Below, piece by piece: positions 14,905 to 23,337 of a DNA stretch of 64,000 nt. Each line of letters starts with the position of its first letter. Positions within the stretch are counted from its first letter, which is position 1. Source of the stretch: JAFGPL01 sp963781805 (lineage in GTDB: Bacteria; Bacteroidota; Bacteroidia; Bacteroidales; UBA10428). The stretch covers positions 4,650,001 to 4,714,000 of the forward strand of contig CAWAHF010000004.1 in assembly GCA_963781805.1 (NCBI GenBank). Direction: 5' to 3'. The notes under the pieces were generated by a model that ran no database searches, was not told where the DNA came from, and was given only the letters and a program-made list of their open reading frames with translations. The position numbers were made by a program, and so were the translations under genes.

Positions 14905-16206
14905 ATGAAAGCAAAAAATTACAGAGGGATGATGAGAGTTTTATTCACAGCTTTACTTTTTATCGTTGCATTTCAGTTTAGCTATGCAGATAAGGGGAGA
15001 GGCAACGTAGTGAATAAAGACACTCTGAATATCAAAACTTTTCATGGAAAGGTAATTGATTCAAACACCAAAAAGCCTGTTGTATTTGCCAATGTATACT
15101 TAGATGGAACCAGCATTGGAACAGTAACGAATTCGGATGGTGAATTTGTTCTTAAGATACCGGCAAATATGAAAGAGAATAAGCTTGGAGTTACATACCT
15201 GGGTTATAAAAATGCCCTGATTCAGTTGAAGGATCTGAAACCAATGGATAATACCATTGCCATTGAGCCTTCTCCAATTCCTATCGAGGAAGTTATCATC
15301 CGAAATGAAGATCCTCTTGAACTAATCAAGGGTGCACTTAAAAACATTAAAAACAATTATCCGGTTAATCCTGAACAGGAGGTTGGTTTTTATCGTGAGA
15401 CCATCAAACAGAACAGAAATTATATTGAGGTTGCTGAAGCTGTACTTGATGTTTACAAATCAGCCTATAATGATAATTTTGATTTTGACCGGGTAAAAAT
15501 TTTCAAAGGCAGAAAAAATCAGGATGTTAAGAGAATGGATACGGTTTTGTTTAAATTCCAGGGTGGTCCGAAAACCTCTTTTCTGCTGGATATGGTAAAA
15601 ACTCCGGGAAATATTCTGTCAGCAGATATGCTGGGATATTATGACTTTAAACTTATAGGAATTACCAAAATCAACGATAAGGAAAATTATGCTATTGAGT
15701 TTGACCAGAAAGATAATGTTGATTTTCCTCTGTATCAGGGAAAGATATACCTTGATGTTAAAAGCCTTGCTATTACAGGAGCCGATTTCAGATTCAGCAG
15801 TAAAGGCATTGATTTGGCAAGTTCCGAACTCGTCAGGAAGAAACCTGTTTCAATGAAACTTGATGTTGAAAATGCCAACTACCTTGTAAATTACAGGGAA
15901 GTGAACGGGAAATGGTATCTGAATCATGTAAGATCAGAACTGGTTTTCAAATGCAAATGGGACAGGAAGCTGTTTAGTTCCACCTATGTTACTATGTTCG
16001 AAATGGCTGTAACCGACAGGGATACATCAAGTGTAAATAAGTTTAAATTCAGAGAAGCTTCTAAAATGTCGGATGTGTTTGCCGACCAGGTTAATTATTT
16101 TGCTGATGAAGATTTCTGGGGTGAATATAATTATATCAAACCAGACGAATCGATTGAATCTGCAATTGCTAGACTAAATCGGAAACTTAAAATTCACAAC
16201 GACTAA
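14905..16206 (+). CDS. Carboxypeptidase-regulatory-like domain protein (exported)
   Basis: The protein has 433 residues with a signal peptide (VLFTALLFIVAFQFSYA). Residues about 45-130 form a carboxypeptidase-D regulatory-like beta-sandwich (FHGKVIDSNTKKPVVFANVYLDG, SIGTVTNSDGEFVLKIP, LGVTYLGYKNA). The rest is a conserved region (GFYRETIKQNRNYIEVAEAVLDVYKS, YQGKIYLDVKSLAITGADF, YLVNYREVNGKWYLNHVRSE) that I cannot name. The same C-terminal region recurs in the STN protein at 18090, so the two are paralogues flanking a sigma/anti-sigma pair. Likely periplasmic or outer-membrane associated; function unknown. Confidence 0.8.
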   Translation: MKAKNYRGMMRVLFTALLFIVAFQFSYADKGRGNVVNKDTLNIKTFHGKVIDSNTKKPVVFANVYLDGTSIGTVTNSDGEFVLKIPANMKENKLGVTYLGYKNALIQLKDLKPMDNTIAIEPSPIPIEEVIIRNEDPLELIKGALKNIKNNYPVNPEQEVGFYRETIKQNRNYIEVAEAVLDVYKSAYNDNFDFDRVKIFKGRKNQDVKRMDTVLFKFQGGPKTSFLLDMVKTPGNILSADMLGYYDFKLIGITKINDKENYAIEFDQKDNVDFPLYQGKIYLDVKSLAITGADFRFSSKGIDLASSELVRKKPVSMKLDVENANYLVNYREVNGKWYLNHVRSELVFKCKWDRKLFSSTYVTMFEMAVTDRDTSSVNKFKFREASKMSDVFADQVNYFADEDFWGEYNYIKPDESIESAIARLNRKLKIHND

Positions 16207-16355
16207 GTTGAGTTTAATATATTTTCAAGTGTCAGTCCCGGACTTAATCGTATTTAGGTGTTGCAAAGGGTTAGTTTGAGGCCGGACTGGCACTTATTTA
16301 ACTGATTATGTATATTTTAGGGTTAATAATGGATAGTAGTTGGGTTTATAAAAAA

Positions 16356-16384
16356 CTGACAGGAGACAATCCTGTCAGTTTTAA
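16356..16384 (+). terminator. Intrinsic terminator after the first carboxypeptidase-regulatory-like gene
   Basis: CTGACAGGA and TCCTGTCAG form a perfect 9-bp stem with a five-base loop, followed by TTTTAATTT. It separates the 14905 gene from the sigma/FecR genes. Confidence 0.8.
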
Positions 16385-16457
16385 TTTGAAAGTTCTTTCA
16401 AAACGATTATGGCTGGATTTTAGTAGCTTTGCATACTGATTTTAATGGTGTTGGAAA

Positions 16458-17012
16458 ATGATTGACACAGATAAGAATATTTTTGACAGGATTCATATCG
16501 ATGATATGCTTGCATATGAAATTCTTTTCAGAAAATTCTATTCGGCACTATGTAACTATTCTTATAAAATCGTTAAAGATATGGACACTGCGGAGGAGAT
16601 TATTCAGGATTTGTTTTTCAATATCTGGGAAAAGAGACATGAATTAGTGATCGAAACTTCTGTAAAATCTTACCTGTACAAATCCGCATATAACAAAAGT
16701 ATCTTGTTTCTCAGGCATAAGTCGGTTACAGAGAAATATGAAAACTATGTTAAAAGCAGCGGTTTAATTACCGAACCCGATGCATCCGAAGAACTCAGCC
16801 TGAAGGAGCTTACAGAGGTGATTGACAGAACACTTGATGAGTTGCCTGAACAAAGCCGAAAAATATTTAGTCTTAGCCGGTTTGAAGGACTGAAATATCA
16901 TGAAATAGCTGAGAAATTATCACTTTCTGTTAAAACCATCGAGGCCAATATGGGCAGGGCTTTGAAGCTTTTCAGGAAAAATATTAAGACATATTTTGAA
17001 ACAACCTGTTAA
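16458..17012 (+). CDS. FecI-like ECF sigma factor
   Basis: The 184-residue sigma-70 ECF protein has region 2 (AYEILFRKFYSALCNYSYKIVKDMDTAEEIIQDLFFNIWEKR) and region 4 (LPEQSRKIFSLSRFEGLKYHEIAEKLSLSVKTIEANMGRALK), typical of Bacteroidota FecI-like factors that respond through FecR. The FecR-like gene follows after 11 bases. In the classic system the pair controls a TonB-dependent receptor with an STN domain; here the STN protein downstream has no receptor barrel. Confidence 0.92.
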   Translation: MIDTDKNIFDRIHIDDMLAYEILFRKFYSALCNYSYKIVKDMDTAEEIIQDLFFNIWEKRHELVIETSVKSYLYKSAYNKSILFLRHKSVTEKYENYVKSSGLITEPDASEELSLKELTEVIDRTLDELPEQSRKIFSLSRFEGLKYHEIAEKLSLSVKTIEANMGRALKLFRKNIKTYFETTC

Positions 17013-17023
17013 AATTATACGAT

Positions 17024-18055
17024 ATGATACGCAATGCACAATGGATATTATTCTCGAAATATTTTGCAGGGGAATGCAATGAGAAAGAGATAAAGAAAAT
17101 AAACAATCTGACAAATCGAAGAAAAGCCTATAAAAAAATCTTTGACAGGTTGAAAGAAGATAATGAATTCATAGAAAATTACAAAAAGATGAAAAGGGTG
17201 GATGTGGATAAAGCCTGGAACAAATTGTCAACCAGGATTGAGACTGCCGGTGGAGATAGAATTATACAGATGACAGAAAAGCGAAACCGTAAAATCAGCA
17301 GACAGTCAGTTACCTGGGTGGCAATGGCAGCATCCGTACTACTTATCGCCGGGTTGCTGTTTACTTACCGGTATTTTGAGAATTCTCAGAAACCGGGTGA
17401 GGGATATTTAACAGCTGAAGCAAACGGTACGGAGCTCCCCGTCGTTTTACCTGACGGGTCTAAGGTTACCCTGAACAGGAATAGCAAAATTACATATCCT
17501 GAAGTTTTTGGAACCTCTCAACGATCGGTTTCTTTAACCGGCGAGGCATTTTTTGAAGTGGTTCATAATCCCGATAAACCCTTTGTGGTTAATGCCGGAA
17601 AAGCAAGGATCAAAGTTTTGGGAACATCGTTTTCTATAAACGACCGGTCCGGTAGAAACCAGGTGGAAGTTTTTGTTGAAACGGGAAAGGTTAAGCTTTA
17701 CGCTGAAGATGCAGAAGATAAGAGCATGGTGATTGAACCGGGGTACGTAGGACAACTTACCCGGAAATCGCAGGAATTATTTTTAAATACCGATAAAAAT
17801 ATCCTTGCCTGGAAAACAAAGAAAATTATATTTTCCGAAACCAGGCTTTCCGAAGTGCTCAAAGTGTTGGAAAATGTTTATGGGGAAGAAATCAGGTGTG
17901 AAAACAAGGAAGCTTTAAACTGGCCATATACCAATACTTTCGACAATCAGGACATTCAATCTGTAATAAATGTTCTTGTTAAGAGTTTTCAATTTAAAGC
18001 TAGTCGAATACAGAACGGATTTATTTTATCAGGTGGCAGAAGCGGAGTGAATTAA
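17024..18055 (+). CDS. FecR-family anti-sigma factor
   Basis: The protein has 343 residues. A cytoplasmic N-terminus (about 1-95) with a helical anti-sigma region is followed by one transmembrane helix (VTWVAMAASVLLIAGLLFTYRY, about 95-115). Then comes the FecR beta-domain (ELPVVLPDGSKVTLNRNSKITYP, RSVSLTGEAFFEVVHNPDKPFVVNAG, IKVLGTSFSI, VFVETGKVKLY), and a C-terminal domain like DUF4974 (IIFSETRLSEVLKVLENVYGEEI, FDNQDIQSVINVLV). It should bind the adjacent sigma factor and receive a periplasmic signal, probably from an STN domain. Confidence 0.92.
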   Translation: MIRNAQWILFSKYFAGECNEKEIKKINNLTNRRKAYKKIFDRLKEDNEFIENYKKMKRVDVDKAWNKLSTRIETAGGDRIIQMTEKRNRKISRQSVTWVAMAASVLLIAGLLFTYRYFENSQKPGEGYLTAEANGTELPVVLPDGSKVTLNRNSKITYPEVFGTSQRSVSLTGEAFFEVVHNPDKPFVVNAGKARIKVLGTSFSINDRSGRNQVEVFVETGKVKLYAEDAEDKSMVIEPGYVGQLTRKSQELFLNTDKNILAWKTKKIIFSETRLSEVLKVLENVYGEEIRCENKEALNWPYTNTFDNQDIQSVINVLVKSFQFKASRIQNGFILSGGRSGVN

Positions 18056-18089
18056 ATTAAAATTCTATTTTTCCATTTGGGAAAATATT

Positions 18090-19655
18090 TTGACATGCTT
18101 TTTAAAGCCTTTATCAATGGTTACAGGTCGGCAATTATCAGGATTAATATTTTTTGGACTGTGGATTTTTTTCCAACAGACGCCGGGACTTGGGCAAAAT
18201 TCTGTGCTTGATCAAAAAATTGAATTCTCCTGTACCGACTGTCCGGTTGCCGAAGCCCTTTCTCAAATTGAACCAAAAATAAGCTATTATTTTTCTTACA
18301 ATCCTGATCTTTTTACCGGTACAAAACCTGTAACCGCAACATTTGAAAAAATATCCGTAAGAGATTTACTGGATTCGATTATCCGTGATACAACTGTATT
18401 GTATAGCGTAATTGAAAAACAGATTGTATTGTATCGCTTGACAGGTAAAGACATTAACGGTCTAAAACAATCCAAAAACAGGAAAAGTAGGCAGATTATA
18501 GTCTCGGGTACGGTGATGGATCAAAATTCCCAAAAGCCGATTCCCTTTGCAAGTATTTGTATTGTCGGGAAGAGTCTGGGCAGTGTCACCAATATGCAGG
18601 GAGAATTTATCATTAAAATCCCTGGTTATTTATGGCAGGATAGCCTGGGAATATCCTGCATCGGATATAAAACCCTGATAAAACCGCTGATAAAAGTTGA
18701 GAACCAGGATAGGTTTGAACTACAAACAGATTATATACCTATACAGGAAGTTATCATCCGCAAAACCGACCCAATCTATCTCATTAGATCTGCATTGAAG
18801 AAAATTCCTGAAAATTACGATATGAATCCTGCTATGCTTACCTCATTTTACAGAGAAACCATCGAACGGGGGAGCAAATACCTGAGTGTTACCGAATCGG
18901 TGCTTCAAACTTATAAAACGGGATACGGACAAAATATAGGTACTGATCAGATAAAAGTGCTGAAGGGAAGAAAAAGCCAGAATGTTAATTCGGGTGACAG
19001 TTTGCTGGTTAAATTAAAAGCCGGATTGAATACAACCATTTTGCTGGATGTGGTAAAAAATCCTGCAGACTTTTTGCAGGAAGAGTTTTTTAATTATTAC
19101 AATTATCACCTGGCAGATATTATATCGGATAATGATCGGGAAACCTATGTGATTGACTTCAAACAAAAAGAAAATGTCACCGAACCTTTGTACTACGGCA
19201 AAATTTATATAGATGTTAATTCGCTGGCCATTACGAATTTTGAATTCAGTCTGAGCAAAAACGGAATTGAAAAAACAGGCAACCGGTTTATTGTTAAAAA
19301 ACCTCACTGGCTAATTGTAAAACCGGTGGAAGCAAATTACCGGGTTAATTACCGCGAATATGGTCAGAAATATTACCTGAATTTTATGCGGTGTGAAGCA
19401 GGATTCAAAATGCGACGAAGGAAACAACTGTTCAGCTCGCTGTATAATTCCAAAATCGAAATGGTAATCACCGATATTGATACCATGGATGTAAAGCGTT
19501 TCAAGTATAAAGAGATTACTAAACCCGAAACTATTTTTACCGATCTTATCAACGAAAAACCTGAAACATTTTGGGAAAACTACAATTATATTAAACCCGA
19601 AGAGTCTCTCGAACATGCTGTAGACAGAATTAACGTCATAATTAAAAACAACTGA
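18090..19655 (+). CDS. STN-domain / carboxypeptidase-regulatory-like protein without a TonB barrel
   Basis: The protein has 521 residues. A signal peptide (LSGLIFFGLWIFFQQTPGLGQ) is followed by an STN (secretin/TonB short N-terminal) domain at about 38-115 (IEFSCTDCPVAEALSQIEPKISYYFSYNP, ATFEKISVRDLLDSII). A carboxypeptidase-regulatory domain comes next (about 133-205), and then the uncharacterised region shared with the 14905 gene (SFYRETIERGSKYLSVTESVLQTYKTGYG, YYGKIYIDVNSLAITNFEF). The STN domain normally talks to FecR. Here it is attached to this unknown domain instead of a receptor, 34 bases after fecR, suggesting a dedicated signal input. ATG at 18117 is an alternative start. Confidence 0.82.
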   Translation: MTCFLKPLSMVTGRQLSGLIFFGLWIFFQQTPGLGQNSVLDQKIEFSCTDCPVAEALSQIEPKISYYFSYNPDLFTGTKPVTATFEKISVRDLLDSIIRDTTVLYSVIEKQIVLYRLTGKDINGLKQSKNRKSRQIIVSGTVMDQNSQKPIPFASICIVGKSLGSVTNMQGEFIIKIPGYLWQDSLGISCIGYKTLIKPLIKVENQDRFELQTDYIPIQEVIIRKTDPIYLIRSALKKIPENYDMNPAMLTSFYRETIERGSKYLSVTESVLQTYKTGYGQNIGTDQIKVLKGRKSQNVNSGDSLLVKLKAGLNTTILLDVVKNPADFLQEEFFNYYNYHLADIISDNDRETYVIDFKQKENVTEPLYYGKIYIDVNSLAITNFEFSLSKNGIEKTGNRFIVKKPHWLIVKPVEANYRVNYREYGQKYYLNFMRCEAGFKMRRRKQLFSSLYNSKIEMVITDIDTMDVKRFKYKEITKPETIFTDLINEKPETFWENYNYIKPEESLEHAVDRINVIIKNN

Positions 19656-19815
19656 GATCCGGGAAAAGGCTATTCTGGGATAAGATTTCAACCGATGAAT
19701 TTCTAGGCTTAAGAGCAGCTTACCTCCAAAGCAAAAATTTTATATCATACAAGTAATTGGATTTTTTTAACTTTGAGACTTTTTAAAATCAATCGAGGAT
19801 TTCAAATTCCATTGA

Positions 19816-20820
19816 ATGAAGAAAATTGTTCTTTTACTTTTCATCCTTAATCTTTTCTCACTAAAATCTCTTGCTCAAACCTTTGAATGGTCCACAGGCT
19901 TTCAGGGTTTTTTCGATAACAGGGAATATTTTAATGAATTCTCCTTTGATCAGACTATATTTGGAGCAAGAGTATTTGCCGATGCCGGATTTGCACTGGA
20001 CGATCACAACCGGTTCCGGGCAGGTCTAAATTACCTGTATGAATTTGGCAGCAAAGGGGATATAATTCCTCCCGATATCACTTTGTATTACAATGCTCAG
20101 AAAGGCCCGATGAAATTTTATATCGGGGCATTTCCGCGAATGGCGCTCATTCATCATCCGCTGATATTATTAACAGATACCCTGAATTATTACAGGCCGA
20201 ATGTAGAAGGTATGTATGTCGAATTTAAAAAGGGCTGGTTTACCCATAACCTTTGGATAGACTGGACCGGAAGACAAACGGCCGACAGGCGTGAAACCTT
20301 CCTTTTGGGCGGAACGGGGCATTTCGGAAATAAGTTATTATTTTATGAGCACAATTTTATCATGTATCACTTTGCGGCCCCTGCTATACCCATTCCCGAT
20401 GATCACCTTCGTGATAACGGTGGAATAACTGCCGTGCTGGGATTGAATCTTTCCTCGAGGGTACCGATTGACAGCGCTGTAATTTCTTCAGGCGTAGCCA
20501 TTAGTTACGACCGGCTGAGAAATGTATACGACACCCGAACAGCGGCGGGGTGGTATTCTGAACTGACCCTTGTTCACAAAGGATTTGGCATACATGGCAT
20601 TTGTTACCTGGGGGATGCGCATACATTGCTATACGGCGATAGACTATACTCTTCAACTTCTTACCAGAGAATCGATTTGTCATACAGCAGAAGCAACGGC
20701 TCCAGAATTACGGGCAAGGTACAGTTCTCATTTCATATTGTTCCCGGCGCGCTGGATTATTCCCAACTATTTGTGGTTTATATTAATTTGGAACGAAAGG
20801 TTTGGAAAGACAATAATTGA
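19816..20820 (+). CDS. Exported outer-membrane-like beta-barrel protein, hypothetical
   Basis: The protein has 334 residues with a signal peptide (KIVLLLFILNLFSLKSLAQ). The mature part alternates aromatic and polar residues in a barrel-like pattern (FEWSTGFQGFFDNREYF, FRAGLNYLYEFGSKG, MKFYIGAFPRMAL, YCEH-like hydrophobic strands, LFVVYINLERKVW). I recognise no named family. It follows the STN protein by 160 bases on the same strand and could belong to the same regulon, which is inference. An outer-membrane location is likely. Confidence 0.65.
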   Translation: MKKIVLLLFILNLFSLKSLAQTFEWSTGFQGFFDNREYFNEFSFDQTIFGARVFADAGFALDDHNRFRAGLNYLYEFGSKGDIIPPDITLYYNAQKGPMKFYIGAFPRMALIHHPLILLTDTLNYYRPNVEGMYVEFKKGWFTHNLWIDWTGRQTADRRETFLLGGTGHFGNKLLFYEHNFIMYHFAAPAIPIPDDHLRDNGGITAVLGLNLSSRVPIDSAVISSGVAISYDRLRNVYDTRTAAGWYSELTLVHKGFGIHGICYLGDAHTLLYGDRLYSSTSYQRIDLSYSRSNGSRITGKVQFSFHIVPGALDYSQLFVVYINLERKVWKDNN

Positions 20821-21066
20821 ACAGGAGTTATTAGATATTGATGAAAGGTATTGGATGACTTTGTCAATCACCCTTTTGAATTTGAGAATTGATTTTAAAT
20901 GTAATTTACTTGTTGATTATCAAATCGGAAATTTTTTTAAATTAGGAGTTTGGAAATATGTTTTGTTTTTGATACATGTTAAGGTGTATCAAATATTTTG
21001 TTAAGTTGGATTATCTAATAATATGTTCCAAAATATCCAAATCAATAAAAACACAGAAAGTATCCG

Positions 21067-21657
21067 ATGGATAGCAATTTAAGAGCAGGAATACTAAGTG
21101 TAACAGGATTAATGTTGGTAAATCTCTGTCAAGGATTTCTTCTTATATCAGATATTTCTCCAACATATTCATTTTTACCACCGGCGATATTGAATCCTGC
21201 ATTTCTCTTATTTTTAATATCATTTTGGATTACTCTAAAATATGTTCTCGTTGATTTATATAATCTGATTGATCTTAAACGTGATATAACCTGGCTAATA
21301 AATAATTTAGGGGTGTTGTGCGGAATAGAACTAATCTATACTGTATTTAGAACAAAGGAGATTTATTTCATTGATTTTTTAATCAGGATTATTGTTATTG
21401 TTAATTATATAATTCTGTTTTGGAAAATATATCAACTGGATAATTTTAATTTTAAACCGGTAAATGATTTGCAAAATTATATAGTTGCCATTATATTCAT
21501 GGGTGCACTATTAGTAATTTGTCATTTAATAAATGAATTTTTTTGGCATAAAAATATTGAAATAATTTTTCAATTTTTGAAGATTATTCCATTGCTATTT
21601 TTGGTTATTTTTTTCCATCATGTCAATTTAGATAAAAAGAAGTTTAAAATCACTTAA
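21067..21657 (+). CDS. Polytopic membrane protein, hypothetical
   Basis: The protein has 196 residues with about six hydrophobic segments (ILSVTGLMLVNLCQGFLLI, FLLFLISFWITLKYVLV, LIRIIVIVNYIILFWKIY, IVAIIFMGALLVICHLI, IIPLLFLVIFFHH). No catalytic or binding motif was recognised. It is isolated between the barrel protein and a MITE. Codon use and length support a real gene, but no function can be assigned. Confidence 0.55.
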   Translation: MDSNLRAGILSVTGLMLVNLCQGFLLISDISPTYSFLPPAILNPAFLLFLISFWITLKYVLVDLYNLIDLKRDITWLINNLGVLCGIELIYTVFRTKEIYFIDFLIRIIVIVNYIILFWKIYQLDNFNFKPVNDLQNYIVAIIFMGALLVICHLINEFFWHKNIEIIFQFLKIIPLLFLVIFFHHVNLDKKKFKIT

Positions 21658-21736
21658 AAATTACAATTATTGCTTTTAATGTCTTCAACCTTTGTAATGG
21701 CATCTAAAATTGCCGGCATTTACATTTAATCATATA

Positions 21737-21892
21737 TAGTGTCTCTAAGAAAACAATCAAATAAATGATAATATTTATAATTTTGAAAAAACAGGATACC
21801 ATAAATCCCTTTTATGAGAGGGGTGTAGGGGTGTGTAGTTTAAAAAACACATCCTGATTTTTCAAAATTATTTAGTTTTCTTAGTAACACTA
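21737..21892. mobile_element. MITE-like element with terminal inverted repeats
   Basis: The ends TAGTGTCTCTAAGAAAAC and GTTTTCTTAGTAACACTA are inverted repeats (16 of 18 match when one is reverse complemented). A second inner inverted pair (ATAATTTTGAAAAAACAGGAT against ATCCTGATTTTTCAAAATTAT) makes the whole 156 bp fold into one long hairpin. The TA at each tip fits TA target duplication of the IS630/Tc1-mariner type. There is no coding capacity. Confidence 0.65.
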
Positions 21893-21981
21893 ATTAATTG
21901 AATTGGCCTTTATAGGAAATTTTGTAAATTGCTTCATGTTGTAAAATAAAGGGTGAACTTTAATTAGATAAATAAAACGGT

Positions 21982-22446
21982 ATGAAAAAAGTAATTTTAA
22001 TATTATTAACAACATTCATTGTACATACAATATCTGCTCAATTTGTTGCAAGAATGGAAGTTAAAGAAGATATTCCGGGAATTTGCGATAAAAATAATGT
22101 TTATGCTTTGTTTCCATTGAAAGGACAGGAAGCAGCAAAATGTCCTGTAACAAAAGAAGAAATATTAATACGTTTGAATGCGGAGGTGCAATTTCTCAAA
22201 GATAATCCCGGGTATGAGGATAAAGGAATGATTGGTTTAATCATTAATTGTAAGGGTGAAGTTGTAAAGTGTAAGATGGATAATAAAACAAAAAGTACAG
22301 AATTGGATAAACAAATCGAAAATGTTTTTAATTCACTTGGAGATTGGAAACCCGGGAAACTCAATGGAAAAAAAGTTGACAGCTCCAGGCTTTTCAGTTT
22401 TAAAATTAAAAATGGAGTTTTTACCTTCGATTTGGGTTCTGAATGA
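21982..22446 (+). CDS. Exported protein with TonB C-terminal-like domain
   Basis: The protein has 154 residues and a signal peptide (KVILILLTTFIVHTISAQ). The C-terminal half resembles a TonB_C domain: GMIGLIINCKGEVVKCKMDNKT, then LDKQIENVFNSLGDWKPGKLNGKKVDSS and RLFSFKI. No transmembrane anchor other than the signal peptide exists, so it is not a canonical TonB. Stand-alone TonB_C-like proteins of this kind are common in Bacteroidota and uncharacterised. The N-terminal CDKNNVYALFPLKGQEAAKCP pair of cysteines may form a disulfide. Confidence 0.65.
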   Translation: MKKVILILLTTFIVHTISAQFVARMEVKEDIPGICDKNNVYALFPLKGQEAAKCPVTKEEILIRLNAEVQFLKDNPGYEDKGMIGLIINCKGEVVKCKMDNKTKSTELDKQIENVFNSLGDWKPGKLNGKKVDSSRLFSFKIKNGVFTFDLGSE

Positions 22447-22568
22447 AAGCCATGTTCCTGCGAGTTTATATTCATGCTCTTCATAATGTTTTTGTAATTT
22501 CTCTTAAGTTGTGATTTTTTATATCAATTTTTAGAGCGCTTTTTATTACATTTATCTCACCAAAATTT

Positions 22569-23243
22569 ATGATTATGAACCGTTGGAATTTGCTGTCAAT
22601 TATTGCTTTATTATTAATTCCAGGATGTACATTTGCTCAAAAATCAATCCAACTCTTTAACGGGAAAAATCTGGAGGGTTGGTACGCATTTGAACCTGAA
22701 ACCGGAAAATTAACTTCAGCTTCTGATCTTTTTTCAGTTGAAAATGGTATTATACGCTTGTTTGGTCCGAATGCGGGTTACCTGATGTCTGATAAATCAT
22801 TTCACGAATTTAGGCTTACAGTGGAGTTCAGGTGGAATACCGATACCAGCTTTGTGCGAAAAAACAACCGGATGAACAGTGGCGTTATGTATCTGGTCCC
22901 AACCAATACCCCTGATATGCTGTGGCCAAAAGGAATACAGTTTCAGATTAAGGAGGGCGCCACAGGCGATTTTATCTTGCTTCAGGAGGTCACACTTACG
23001 GTGAATGGTAAAAAAACGGAACCCGGGAAAAGTATTGTGGCTCAACGATTAGCAGATGCAGAAAATCCTCATGGAGAATGGAATACCCTGATGGTTACTT
23101 TTAAAGATGGTAAAATCACACAGGAGCTCAACGGAAAACTGGTAAATGAAGGTTCTGATCCCTCGGTAACAGAAGGCAGAATTATGTTGCAGTATGAGGG
23201 GTTTCCGATCGATTTCAGAAAAGTGGAAATCAAAAAGCTATAA
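22569..23243 (+). CDS. DUF1080 (3-keto-disaccharide hydrolase-like) lipoprotein
   Basis: The 224-residue protein has a lipoprotein signal peptide (SIIALLLIPGC, lipobox LIPGC near residue 19) and one DUF1080 domain: QLFNGKNLEGWYAF, the strand-rich core NSGVMYLVP, and GRIMLQYEGFPIDFRKVEIKKL. DUF1080 is a concanavalin-like fold found in 3-keto-disaccharide hydrolases and PVC/Bacteroidota polysaccharide enzymes. It probably acts on a glycan or sugar at the cell surface or in the periplasm. No other sugar-utilisation gene is adjacent. Confidence 0.85.
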   Translation: MIMNRWNLLSIIALLLIPGCTFAQKSIQLFNGKNLEGWYAFEPETGKLTSASDLFSVENGIIRLFGPNAGYLMSDKSFHEFRLTVEFRWNTDTSFVRKNNRMNSGVMYLVPTNTPDMLWPKGIQFQIKEGATGDFILLQEVTLTVNGKKTEPGKSIVAQRLADAENPHGEWNTLMVTFKDGKITQELNGKLVNEGSDPSVTEGRIMLQYEGFPIDFRKVEIKKL

Positions 23244-23337
23244 AATCTGAGCGGATAGAGAAGATTAATAGAAGAGGAAGAAATCAATATTGATTTTTTT
23301 AATTGAATAAACTATGCAGATCTATTCTCACTGAAAA

